From Palsa-504 sp963818225 (GTDB taxonomy: Bacteria; Actinomycetota; Actinomycetes; Streptosporangiales; Streptosporangiaceae): a DNA stretch of 64,000 bases. The stretch is from positions 1,385,776 through 1,449,775 of the forward strand of contig CAWFRO010000006.1 in assembly GCA_963818225.1 (NCBI GenBank), written 5' to 3'. Both the position numbers and the translations under genes were made by a program. Numbering within the stretch: position 1 is the first letter of the stretch; every line of letters starts with the position of its first letter. The notes under the pieces are model-generated. The model had not been told where the DNA came from and made no database searches. It saw only the letters and a list, made by a program, of their open reading frames with translations. Shown here piece by piece: positions 53,689-63,561 of the stretch.

Positions 53689-54861
53689 GTGGCGGCTGAC
53701 GAGGACGCGGCGGACGGCGCCGGGAACGGTGCCGGGACGCGGCGGACGGCGCCGGACGGCGCCGGGGACCCGACCGCGCCGCCGACGATCTACGACGTGG
53801 CACGGGCTGCGGGCGTCTCCATCGCCTCGGTGTCCCGCGTGCTCAACGGGCAGCGCAACCCGCGGCAGGAAACCCGGGAGCGGGTACTGGCCGCGGTGGC
53901 CGAGCTGGGCTTCGCGCCGGACGGGGCGGCGCGGGCGCTGAGCGCGCGGCTCAAGGAGGTCGTCGGCGTGATCGTGCGCAGGCCTTGGCCGGCGGACATG
54001 GACGAGGACCTGTTCGCGGACGAGGCCGAGAGCCTGCAGTACCCGGATCTGATCAACCGCGGCATTGAGGCCGCGGCCCAGCGCCGCGGCTTCGACCTGC
54101 TGATCCGGTCGGTCGGCATCACTGAGCACGACCCGGGCGGCCGGACCCTGGCGCTGGCCCGCAAGAGCGACGGGCTGATCCTGCATGACCGGGTGCTCGA
54201 GCCGGACCAGATGGACCGGCTGTCCCGGCAGCTGCCGATCGTCACGCTGGCCGGGTACGCGACGCCGACCACCGCGAACGTGCACGGCGACAACAAGTCG
54301 GGTATGCGGGCGCTGGCCCGGCACCTGCTGCGCGACCATGGCTACCCGACGCTGGCCTACCTGGGCGGCTACGCCGACAGCCCGGACAGCATCGAGCGGC
54401 GGGAGGTCCTGGCGGCGGAGGCCGCGGCGGCCGGCGCGGAGCTGGACTGCGGGCCGGGATGGCAGGGCTACTACTTCGCCTCGGGCGGCGCTGCGGTGAT
54501 CGACCGGCTGATCGACGCGGGCGGCCAGCTGCCGCGCGCGATCGTGTGCGCGAACGACCAGACCGCGCTCGGCGTCATGTCCGCGCTGCGTAAGCACGGC
54601 CTCAGCGTCCCCGGGCAGGTGGCCGTGACCGGCTTCGATGACATTCCGCTGGCCCGTCACCTGCGCACCAGCCTGACCACCGTCCGCCAGCCGATCAAGC
54701 AGCTCGGCACGGCGGCCTTCGACGTGCTGTACTCCATGCTCAACCGCGAGCACCTGCCGGCACGCGACATCGTGCTGCCCACCGAGCTGGTCCGCCGGGA
54801 GAGCTGCGGCTGCCCCGCCCCGGCCGACCGGGCCGACATCGGCTGGTACCGGGAGATATGA
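53689..54861 (+). CDS. LacI family transcriptional regulator of the glycoside operon
   Basis: This 390-aa protein has the LacI HTH at about 32-60 (TIYDVARAAGVSIASVSRVLNG), the hinge RALSARLKEVVGVI, and a periplasmic-binding-protein-like sugar domain ending RQPIKQLGTAAFDVL. I chose the GTG at 53689 because AGGAG lies seven bases upstream and both operators then fall outside the gene; a GTG at 53605 would include operator 2. It is followed after 3 bases by the permease gene. It therefore heads and controls its own operon for uptake and hydrolysis of a glycoside. Confidence 0.9.
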   Translation: MAADEDAADGAGNGAGTRRTAPDGAGDPTAPPTIYDVARAAGVSIASVSRVLNGQRNPRQETRERVLAAVAELGFAPDGAARALSARLKEVVGVIVRRPWPADMDEDLFADEAESLQYPDLINRGIEAAAQRRGFDLLIRSVGITEHDPGGRTLALARKSDGLILHDRVLEPDQMDRLSRQLPIVTLAGYATPTTANVHGDNKSGMRALARHLLRDHGYPTLAYLGGYADSPDSIERREVLAAEAAAAGAELDCGPGWQGYYFASGGAAVIDRLIDAGGQLPRAIVCANDQTALGVMSALRKHGLSVPGQVAVTGFDDIPLARHLRTSLTTVRQPIKQLGTAAFDVLYSMLNREHLPARDIVLPTELVRRESCGCPAPADRADIGWYREI

Positions 54862-54864
54862 GCC

Positions 54865-55845
54865 ATGCGCATGATCACCCGCAGGATGGCGTTCTACCTC
54901 CTCACCGCGGTCGTCGCGATCACGGTGAACTTCTTCATCCCGCGCCTGATGCCGGGCAACCCGGCGCTAGCGGTGCTGGGCCGCGTCCAGGCGCAGGAGT
55001 CCAAGCAGGCCATCGCCGCGCTCGAGGTGCAGTACGGGGTGCAGACACCGACGGGGCTGTGGGGGCAGTACATGCAGTACTGGAGCCACCTGCTGCACGG
55101 GAACCTGGGCACCTCGCTGAACTTCTACCCGGCCTCGGTCGGCGGCCTGATCCGGGCCGCGCTGCCCTGGACGATCGGCCTGGTGGGCATCGCCACCGTG
55201 CTCAGCTTCGTGCTCGGCACGCTGCTCGGCGTGGCCGCCGCCTGGAAGCGGGGCAGCTGGCTGGACGGCCTGCTGCCGGCCATGACCTTCTTCCAGGCCG
55301 CCCCGTACTTCTTCGTGGCCATCCTCGCCGTCGCGCTGTTCGCGACCAGGCTGGGCTGGTTCCCGCCGAACTCGGGCTACGACACCACCACGTTGAACCC
55401 GGGCCTGAACTGGCCTTTCGTGTCCAGCGTGCTGGACCACGCCGCGCTGCCTGCGCTGACCATCGTGCTGGCGTCCGTGGCCGGCTGGATCATCGGGATG
55501 CGCAACATGATGGTCACCACGATGGATGAGGATTACGTGCTGCTGGCGCAGGCCAAGGGGCTGCCCGCCCGGCGCGTGGTCAGCTACGCGGCCAGGAACG
55601 CGCTGCTGCCCAGCGTGGCGGGCTTCTCGCTGGCCATCGGGTTCATCGTCTCGGGCGCGCTGCTCACCGAGATCGTCTTCTCCTATCCCGGGGTGGGCTA
55701 CCTGCTGTTCACCGCGATCGGCAGCGACGACTACCCGCTGCTGCAGGGCATCTTCCTGATCATCACCCTGGCGGTCCTGCTGGCCAACGTGGCCGCCGAC
55801 TTCGTCTACGCATTCCTCGACCCGCGGACCCGGCAGGAGGCCTGA
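54865..55845 (+). CDS. Opp-type ABC permease, DppB class, glycoside operon
   Basis: This 326-aa protein has the DppB layout: an N-terminal helix (MAFYLLTAVVAITVNFFI), RLMPGNPA, a large outside loop, the permease core with AQAKGLPARRVVSYAARNALLPS, and the DPR end (FLDPRTRQEA). The gene is intact. The family carries peptides or oligosaccharides; with a LacI regulator and GH3 enzymes, beta-linked oligosaccharides are the likely cargo. The next gene starts one base after its stop. Confidence 0.92.
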   Translation: MRMITRRMAFYLLTAVVAITVNFFIPRLMPGNPALAVLGRVQAQESKQAIAALEVQYGVQTPTGLWGQYMQYWSHLLHGNLGTSLNFYPASVGGLIRAALPWTIGLVGIATVLSFVLGTLLGVAAAWKRGSWLDGLLPAMTFFQAAPYFFVAILAVALFATRLGWFPPNSGYDTTTLNPGLNWPFVSSVLDHAALPALTIVLASVAGWIIGMRNMMVTTMDEDYVLLAQAKGLPARRVVSYAARNALLPSVAGFSLAIGFIVSGALLTEIVFSYPGVGYLLFTAIGSDDYPLLQGIFLIITLAVLLANVAADFVYAFLDPRTRQEA

Positions 55846-55846
55846 C

Positions 55847-56761
55847 GTGCGCGCCTTGCTGAAATCACCGAAAGTCCTGACCGGGCTGTGCCTGTCCGGC
55901 GTGTTCGGGATCCTGGCCATCATCGGGCCCCTGATCGCCCCGTACAACCCGGGCACCAGCGTCTCGACCACCACCAGCACGCCGATGCCGCCCTCGGCGG
56001 CGCACTGGCTCGGCACGACCCAGGTGCAGCAGGACGTCCTGTCCCAGTTGCTGGTCGGCGGGCGCAGCACGATCCTGGTGTCGGTGGTGGCCGGCGCGGT
56101 GGCCACGGTCCTGGCGGTGCTGTTCGGCGTGACCGCGGGCTATTTCGGCGGCTCCGCCGACGACCTGCTGTCCATGCTGGCCAACATCTTCCTGGTGCTG
56201 CCCGCGCTGCCGCTGCTCATCGTCATCTTCGGTTTCCTGGGCCGGGGCGCGAACCCGAACGACGTGGTGATCGGGGTCATCATCGCCGTGACGGGATGGG
56301 CGTTCGGCGCCCGGCAGCTGCGGGCCCAGACCCTGTCCATGCGCACCAGGGACTTCGTCGACTCGGCCCGGATCATCGGCGAGAAGAGCTGGCGGATCAT
56401 GGCGTTCGAGGTCCTGCCCAACCTGATCCCGGTCGTGGCGACCTCGTTCCTGTTCACCGTCATCTACGGGGTCGGCACGTACACCGCGCTGTCGTTCCTC
56501 GGCGTGATCAGCACCTCGCACTGGAGCTGGGGCACGATGCTGTACTGGGCGCAGAGCGCGCAGGCGGCCCAGCAGGTGCACCTGGAGTGGTGGTGGTTCG
56601 TGCCGCCGGGGCTCGCGGTGGGGCTGTTCGGCACCGGGCTGGCGCTGCTCAACTTCGGGATCGACGAGTTCGTCAACCCGCGGCTGCGGGGCGGCTCCGG
56701 CGGCATAGCCGGCCGCCGGCACGCCGGGCGGGGCTGCCCGGACGGCCTGTGCTGGGCCTGA
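55847..56761 (+). CDS. Opp-type ABC permease, DppC class, glycoside operon
   Basis: This 304-aa frame starts with GTG 55847 and carries the DppC features: one N-terminal helix, HWLGTTQVQQDVLSQLLVGGR, the EAA-type loop DSARIIGEKSWRIMAFEVLPN and FGIDEFVNPRLR near the end. After NPRLR the sequence turns into an atypical Gly/Arg-rich tail. One base less in the GCGGGGCGG segment (about 56690) would end the protein as NPRLRAAPAA followed by TAG, the usual length. The tail is therefore probably the first of the many indels in this operon. Confidence 0.87.
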   Translation: MRALLKSPKVLTGLCLSGVFGILAIIGPLIAPYNPGTSVSTTTSTPMPPSAAHWLGTTQVQQDVLSQLLVGGRSTILVSVVAGAVATVLAVLFGVTAGYFGGSADDLLSMLANIFLVLPALPLLIVIFGFLGRGANPNDVVIGVIIAVTGWAFGARQLRAQTLSMRTRDFVDSARIIGEKSWRIMAFEVLPNLIPVVATSFLFTVIYGVGTYTALSFLGVISTSHWSWGTMLYWAQSAQAAQQVHLEWWWFVPPGLAVGLFGTGLALLNFGIDEFVNPRLRGGSGGIAGRRHAGRGCPDGLCWA

Positions 56762-56792
56762 CACCCGTGCTTCCGGCCTCGCGGAGGGCGTC

Positions 56793-57905
56793 ATGAGCGG
56801 CGGGATCACCAGCGGCGCGGTGGTCAGCGGCGCCGCGGGCGGGGCCGGGAGCAGCGCGGTGAGCGCGCCCGAGGTCCTGCTCCAGGTCCGGGGCCTGTGC
56901 GTGGACTACGGGCTGGGCGACGACGCGGTGCACGCGGTGGTCGGCGCGGACCTGGACCTGCGCCGCGGCGAGGTGCTCGGCCTGGCCGGGGAGAGCGGCA
57001 GCGGCAAGTCCACCCTGGCCTACGCCGTCACCCGGCTGCTGCGGCCGCCGGGGTGATCACCGCGGGCTCGGCCCGGTTCGGCGAGTCGGTCGACCTGCTC
57101 ACCGCGGGCCAGCGGGAACTGCGCGGGCTGCGCTGGAACGAGATCGCGGTGGTGCTGCAGAGCTCGATGAACGCCCTCAACCCGGTGCTATCCATCGGCA
57201 CCCAGTTCTCTGACGTGCTGCGGGCGCACCGGCCGGACATGAGCCGCGCGGACCGGCAGGCCCGGTCAGGCGAGCTGCTCGAGATGGTGGGCATCCCCGC
57301 CGACCGGCTGGGCAGCTACCCACACGAGCTGTCCGGCGGCATGCGCCAGCGGGTGATGATCGCCACGGCGCTCGCGCTCGACCCGTCGGTGGTGATCCTG
57401 GACGAGCCGACGACCGCGCTCGACGTGGTGACCCAGCGCGAGATCCTCGAAGAGCTCATGGCGCTGCGCGACCGGCTGGGCTTCGCCGTGCTGTTCATCT
57501 CGCACGACCTGTCGCTGCTGGCCGAGATCGCGGACTCGATCGCGGTCATGTACGCCGGCCTGCTGGTGGAACGGGCCCGCGCGGGTGCGATCTTCCGCGC
57601 GCCGCGGCACCCCTACTCGCTGGGCCTGCTCAGCTCGTTCCCCGCCCTGCACGGGCCGCGCCGGGTCATGGAAGGCATCCCCGGCTCGCCGCCTGACCTG
57701 CGGAACCTGCCCTCCGGGTGCACCTTCCACCCGCGCTGCGGGTACGCGTTCGACCGGTGCCGCACCGACCCGCCGCCGTTGCTGGAGCTGGACGGGCGGA
57801 TCCCGGGCGGCCGCGTGCTGGCTGCAGGACGGCAGCAGGAACGTGCCCGCCGAGCTGGCCCGCCCGGTGCCCGCGGCGGGTCCGGCCGCCGGAGGCCGGT
57901 CATGA
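56793..57905 (+). pseudogene. Opp-type ABC ATPase, DppD class, two frameshifts
   Basis: From ATG 56793 the frame encodes VLLQVRGLCVDYGLG and Walker A GESGSGKS, then stops at 57056 after LLRPPG. One extra G in the GGGG run there continues into VITAGSARFGESVDLL, the Q-loop, LSGGMRQRVMIATAL and LDEPTTALDVVTQ. A second shift near 57810 changes to the proper C-terminus (AACWLQDGSRNVPAEL) with TGA at 57903-57905, overlapping the next ATG. All ATPase motifs are present, so only indels separate it from a working gene. It would energise the DppB/DppC pair. Confidence 0.82.
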
Positions 57906-59040
57906 CCATCGTCCCGCTGAACGGACCCGCACCGCCGGCGGGGCGGACGGCGCCACGCCGGTACTCGAGGCCCGCGGCCTGACCAAGCATTTCCCGGTGC
58001 ACGCCCGGCTCGGGCTCGGCGGCGGCCGGCGCCGTCGTGCACGCGGTCGAGGACGTAACGCTTGCGCTGCCTCCGGCCGGCATCACCGCGGTGGTCGGGG
58101 AGAGCGGCTCGGGCAAGTCGACACTGGCCCGGCTGCTGGCCCAGCTGATCAAGCCGACGGCCGGGGCCGTGCTGCTCGACGGCGCGGCGGCCCCGGGGCG
58201 GCAGCGCTACACCCGGCAGGTGCAGCTCGTGCTGCAGGACCCGTTCTCCTCGCTCAACCCGGTGCACGACACCCGGTACCACCTGGCCCGGCCGCTGCGG
58301 TTGCACGGCCTGGCCAGCGGGGCGAACCTGGACGCCCAGATCGCCGAGCTGCTCGGAGCGGGTGGCGCTAAGCCGGCCGAGCGTTCGCGGCCAAGTACCC
58401 GCACGAACTGTCCGGCGGCCAGCGGCAGCGGGTGGCCATCGCCCGGGCGCTGGCCATGCGGCCCCGGGTGCTGCTCGCCGACGAGCCCGTCTCGATGCTG
58501 GACGTCTCCATCCGGCTCGGCGTGCTCAACCTGCTGGCGGGCCTGCGCGACCGTGAAGGGCTGGCCATCCTCTACGTGACCCACGACATCGCGTCCGCGC
58601 GCTACCTGGCCGACGTGATCGCGGTCATGTACGCCGGGCAGATCATCGAGTCCGGACCCGCGGCGCAGGTCACCGACGCCCCGGCCCACCCCTACACGCA
58701 GCTGCTGCTGTCCGCCGCGCCCGACCCGGACCGGGCCCAGCCGCCGTCGCTGCGGGGCCGCGGAGCGCCGCCCAACCTGATCCGGCCGCCCAGCGGCTGC
58801 CGGTTCCACCCGCGCTGCCCGTTCGCCATGGCGGTCTGCGCCGAGGAACGGCCGGCGGCCATCGAGGTCGCCCCGGGACAATCCAGCGCGTGCTGGCTGC
58901 ACGTCACGGGCCTGACCGCGGCCCAGTCCCGGCCGCTCGGCCGGACCGCGCCGCCGGAACCGCGGCCGCGCAGGTACCGCCCGAAAAGACCCGCAGACCT
59001 CAAGGGCCTGGAGAGGAGAAGCGATGAACCGGCACGTCAC
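57902..59040 (+). pseudogene. Opp-type ABC ATPase, DppF class, three frameshifts
   Basis: The ATG at 57902 overlaps the dppD-like stop. Fragments in changing frames give ATPVLEARGLTKHFPVHARL, then VHAVEDVTLALPPAG with Walker A GESGSGKS and the Q-loop LVLQDPFSSLNP. After a last shift near 58380 they give KYPHELSGGQRQRVAIA, LADEPVSMLDVS and the Cys-rich end GCRFHPRCPF. Shifts lie near 57950, 58030 and 58380. The end is uncertain: the last frame runs on to 59247. GGAGAGGAG before an ATG at 59024 begins a six-codon frame, perhaps the displaced start of the binding-protein gene. Confidence 0.78.
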
Positions 59041-59243
59041 CTAGCGGTCCCGGCCCGCAGCGGCTCTAGGGCCCGAGGCCGGAACGCACTCGCGGGTTCA
59101 GCCAGGCCGTACCAGCCGCACAAAGCGGCAGGCCGGAGGGTGAGTACGCCCGGCCGGTCTCGCACGCACCACGTTATGACGGACCCCAACACGGTCACCA
59201 TGACAGGCCGGCGACAGCCGGCCGGGCAATGGGAGTTTAGACA

Positions 59244-60949
59244 ATGAATCACAGAACTGTAAAAGCCCTGGCTGCGGCGACCATCCTGGCGATGGGCGTG
59301 GCGGCCTGCAGCAGCTCGACCTCATCTTCCGGTTCGTCAGCGACGTCCACCGTCCAAGCAGGGCCCCCCCTGGTCATCGTCGACAACACGGGCCAGGTGT
59401 TCGCCCAGACGTTCAACCCCTACGTCTCGACCTCGCTAGGCGTCGAGGACAACATGCAGTCGATGACCTACGAGCCGCTGCTCGAGTTCAACATCATGCA
59501 GCCGACCCAGGCGCCGATGCCCTGGCTGGCCACCAGCTACGCCTGGTCCGGCGGCGGCAAGACGCTGACGTTCACCATCCGGCAGGGCGTGAAGTTCAGC
59601 GACGGCACGCCGATGACCGCCAGCGACGTGGCGTTCACCTTCAACCTGCTGATGAAGAACACCACCCTGGCCTCGCAGGCGCCCGCGCCGACGCCGCTGC
59701 CGGTCAGCGCCACGGCGCCGAACGCGACCACGGCCGTGCTCACGTTCAGCCAGCCCGAGTACGCCAACCTGTTCCTGATCGGGTCGACGTACATCCTGCC
59801 CGAGCACATCTGGCAGAGCGTGTCCAACCCGGCCACCTATGCCGACGCCAACCCGGTCGGCACGGGCCCGTACGAGCTCGGCTCGTTCTCCTCGCAGAAG
59901 GTCACGTTCAAGCAGAACCCGTACTACTGGCAGAAGTCCAAGGTGACCGTGCCCGAGGTGATCTTCCCCAACTACGTGAGCAACACCACGGCCAACCCGG
60001 CCCTGGACAGCGGCCAGATCGGCTACGCCGGCAACGACGTGGCCAACGTCCAGTCCGACTACCTGTCCGCGAGCGCGGACAACCACACCTGGACGTCCAA
60101 CCAGCCGTGGTTCGCCGACAACAACGTGGTGACGCTGTGGCTGAACACCACCAAGGCGCCGCTGAACGACCCGAAGGTCCGGCTGGCGATCAGCGCCGGG
60201 ATCGACCGGCAGCAGCTCTCGGACCAGGGCGAGACCAACTACGAGCCGCCGGCCACGTCGTCGAGCGGGCTGCTGCTGCCGACCCAGAGCGCCCTGCTCG
60301 ACCCGTCCTACACCAACGACATCTCCCCCACCAGCAACACGCCAAGGTCACCCAGCTGCTGACCAGTGATGGTTACACCAAGACCGGCGGCAAGTGGATG
60401 AAGAACGGGCAGCCGATCAAGTTCTCCATCGAGGACCCGTCGTCGTACACCGACTACGCCACCGACGCGCAGCTGATCGCCAACCAGCTGAACGCCGAGG
60501 GTTTCGTGGTCTCGTTCGACGGAGTCCAGGCCACCCAGTGGTACAACGACTACCCGGTCGGAAACTTCGACGCGATCATCCACTGGAGCAACCAGGGACC
60601 CACCCCGTACGACTACTTCGACTACTGGATGGACAACACCCTGTCCGCGCCGATCGGCAAGCCGGCCGGCAGTGACTACGGCCGGTACAACAACCCGCAG
60701 GCCCAGGCGGCCCTGGCGCAGTACGCCGGCACCAACGACACCGCGACCCAGCAGCAGGCGCTGAACACGCTGGAGACCATCGTCTCCACGCAGGCGCCGG
60801 TGATCCCGCTGCTGTACGGTGCGGCCTGGTACGAGTACTCCACCAAGGACTACACCGGCTGGCCGACCGCGTACAACCAGTACATCGACCCGGTGCCGAA
60901 CGCACCCTACATGGAGTACACGCTCTTGCACCTCACTCCGGCGTCCTGA
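59244..60949 (+). pseudogene. Substrate-binding lipoprotein, family 5, one frameshift
   Basis: From ATG 59244 the frame encodes a lipoprotein signal ending MGVAAC (Cys22) and a Ser/Thr tether. The family 5 motifs WSGGGKTLTFTIRQGVKFSDG and PVGTGPYELGSF follow. It stops at 60362, but the protein continues in another frame from about 60340 (KVTQLLTSDGYTKTGGKWMKNG to the end MEYTLLHLTPAS). One base added near 60342 restores a product of about 568 residues. It would capture the oligosaccharide for the Opp-type importer. GGGAG lies ten bases before the start. Confidence 0.85.
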
Positions 60950-60964
60950 GCTGTACCGCACCGC

Positions 60965-63561
60965 ATGAACAACGCCCACGGGGCGCCCGGCCGCACCAGC
61001 GGCCGGGCGCAGCCCCGCCCTGCCCATAACCACGGGGCCCATAACCACGGGGCCCCTAACCACGGGGCCCCGACCGGCCGAGACCACGAACTGCTGGCCG
61101 AGCTCGGCCTCGAGGACAAGGTGCGGCTGCTGACCGGCGCGGACAACTGGAGCACCTGCCCGCTGCCTGCCATCGGGCTGCGCCCGATGGTCATGTCCGA
61201 CGGCCCGGCCGGGGTCCGCGGCCAGACCATGGACGAACGCAACCCGTCGGCGAGCCTGCCCTGCCCGTCGGCGCTCGGCGCCACCTGGGACCCCGGCCTG
61301 GTCCGCGAGCTCGCGTTCGCGCTCGGCACGGAGGCCAGGAGCAAGGGCGTAGACGTGCTTCTGGCGCCGACCATCAACGTCATGCGCACGCCGCTCGGCG
61401 GGCGCGGCTTCGAGTCGTTCGGCGAAGATCCGGTGCTCATCGCCCGGATGGCCGTGGCCTACGTGGACGGGCTGCGCCAGGCCGGGGTGGCCGCCGCGGC
61501 CAAGCATTACGTGGGCAACGACTCCGAGACGCAGCGCTGGACCTACGACGCGCGGATCGCCGAGCACGTGCTGCGCGAGCTGTACCTGGTCCCGTTCGAG
61601 GCGTGCGTGCGCGAGGCCGGACCTGGACCTGGTGATGACCGGCTACAACATGGTCAACGGCGTCACCATGACCGAGCACGCCCGGCTGCTGTCCAGCATC
61701 CTCAAGGACGAATGGGGCTTCCAGGGCGTGGCCCTGTCCGACTGGCACGCCGCGCGCAGCACGGTGGCGACCGCGATCGCCGGGCTCGACCTGGCCATGC
61801 CCGGCCCGAGCGGACCGTGGGGCGGCCAGCTCACCGCCGCGGTCCGGGCGGGCCAGGTCAGCGAGGACGAGGTGGACGCCAAGGTCCTGCGCATCCTGCG
61901 GCTGGCCCGCCGGGTGGGCGGCGTCGGCCACAACGGGGCCGCGGCCGTCGAACGCGCGTCCGTTGCTCGCCGACCCGTCACTGCTCCGCCGCTGCGCCGC
62001 GGCGGCGTTCACGCTGCTCAGCAACGAGGCCGACGTGCTGCCGCTCGACCCGGGCACGCTCGCGCAGCCTGGCGCTGATCGGGCCCAACGCGGTCAGCCC
62101 GGTCACCCAGGGCGGCGGCAGCGCCACCGTCCCCCAGGTCAGCGTGTCGACCCCGGCCAGCGCGCTGACCGAGGCGCTGGCCGGCCGGGCTCAGGTGATC
62201 GTGCGGCCGGGCTGCGTCACGTGGAGCAGCGTGCCCGAGCCGGAGCCCGCGACGCTGCGCGATCCGGACACCGGCGAGCCGGGCGTCCGGCTGGAATTCC
62301 GTACCGAGGACGGGGAGCTGGCGGGCACGGAGCACCGCACCGCGACCATGTTCACCTGGTGGGACGGCCTGCCGGAGGGCATCGGCTGGGGCGGCCGCGG
62401 CACGATCGTGCTTCGCGCCCGCTACCGGGCGCGCCAGGCCGGCCCGCACGTGATCGGCGCGGGCGGGGTGGGGCGGCTCACGCTCACGGTCGACGGGACG
62501 CAGGTCGCGGCGGGCCATTCCGGCGTGCCTGCCGACCCGGTGGAGGTCATGGTCCGGCCGGGCGAGATCAGGGCCACTGTCGACCTGGCCGAGGGCCAGG
62601 AAGCCGAGGTCGGGATCTCGCTGCTGCCCGAGGACTGGCCGCAGGGCCCGGTGGCCATCCGGCTGGGCATCGTGCCCGCGCCGGACGCCGACGCGCTGCT
62701 CCGCGAGGCCGTGGAGGCCGCGCGGACGGCCGACGCGGCCATCGTGGTGGTGGGGTCCGGCCCGGCCACCGAGAGCGAGGGCTTCGACCGCCCCGGGCTC
62801 GCCCTGCCCGGGGATCAGGACGAGCTGGTGCGGCGGGTCGCGGCGGTGAACGACCGGACCATCGTGGTGGTGAACGCCGGGATGCCGGTGCTCATGCCGT
62901 GGGCGGACCAGGTGGCGGCGATCGGCTGCTGCTGGCTGCCCGGGCAGGCGATGGGCGACGCGCTCGCGGACGTGCTGCTCGGGCGCGCCGAACCGGGCGG
63001 CCGCCTGCCGGTCACGATCCCGGTCGCCGAGGCGGACTGCCCGGTCCTGCACTCGGTGCCCGAACAGGGCCGGCTCGAGTACACCGAAGGGCTGCTGATC
63101 GGCTACCGGGGCTATGACCAGGCCGGTACAGCGCCGCGTTTCGCCTTCGGCCACGGGCTGGGCTACACGACCTGGGAGTACCAGTCGGCCGTCACGGAGT
63201 CGGTCGTGGTCGGCCCGGACCAACCGCTGATCTGGAGCTGACCGTGGTGATCCGCAACGCCGGAGCGCGGCCGGGCCGCGAGGTCGTTCAGGCCTACGTG
63301 GAGCCGGTCACCGCCGAGGCGGGCCGCCCGGTGCGCACCCTGGCCGCCTTCGCCGCCGCGACCGCGGGGCCCGGCGAGGCCGCAGAGGTCAGGCTGACCG
63401 TGCCGGCCCGGGCCTTCGCCCGCTACGACGAGATGGCCCGCGCCTGGGTCTGGCCGCCTGGCGAGTTCGCCGTCCGCATCGGCCGCTCGTCCGCGGACCT
63501 GCGCCTGTCCGTCCGGGTCAAATCTTTATTCTTCCGAACGGTCCAGCCTTTCGCGGCCTAA
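60965..63561 (+). pseudogene. GH3 beta-glycosidase with PA14 insert, four frameshifts
   Basis: The product is a family 3 glycoside hydrolase: MVMSDGPAGVRGQ, APTINVMRTPLGGRGFESFGEDP, KHYVGNDSE, and the nucleophile Asp in VALSDWHA. A PA14-like carbohydrate-binding insert (TMFTWWDGLPEGIGWGGRG...LTLTVDG) follows, then the second GH3 domain and a fibronectin-III-like C-terminus. Frame changes occur near 61622, 61960, 62062 and 63230; joined, they give about 860 residues. There is no signal peptide, so it would act inside the cell on imported oligosaccharides. The N-terminus has a His/Asn/Gly repeat from a 15-bp DNA repeat. Its 3' end overlaps the next gene by 36 bases. Confidence 0.85.
61023..61067. 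repeat. 15-bp tandem repeat coding HNHGA units
   Basis: Three copies of cccataaccacgggg lie at 61023-61037, 61038-61052 and 61053-61067 (the third with one change). They encode HNHGA-HNHGA-PNHGA in the unstructured N-terminus of the GH3 protein. Confidence 0.9.
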
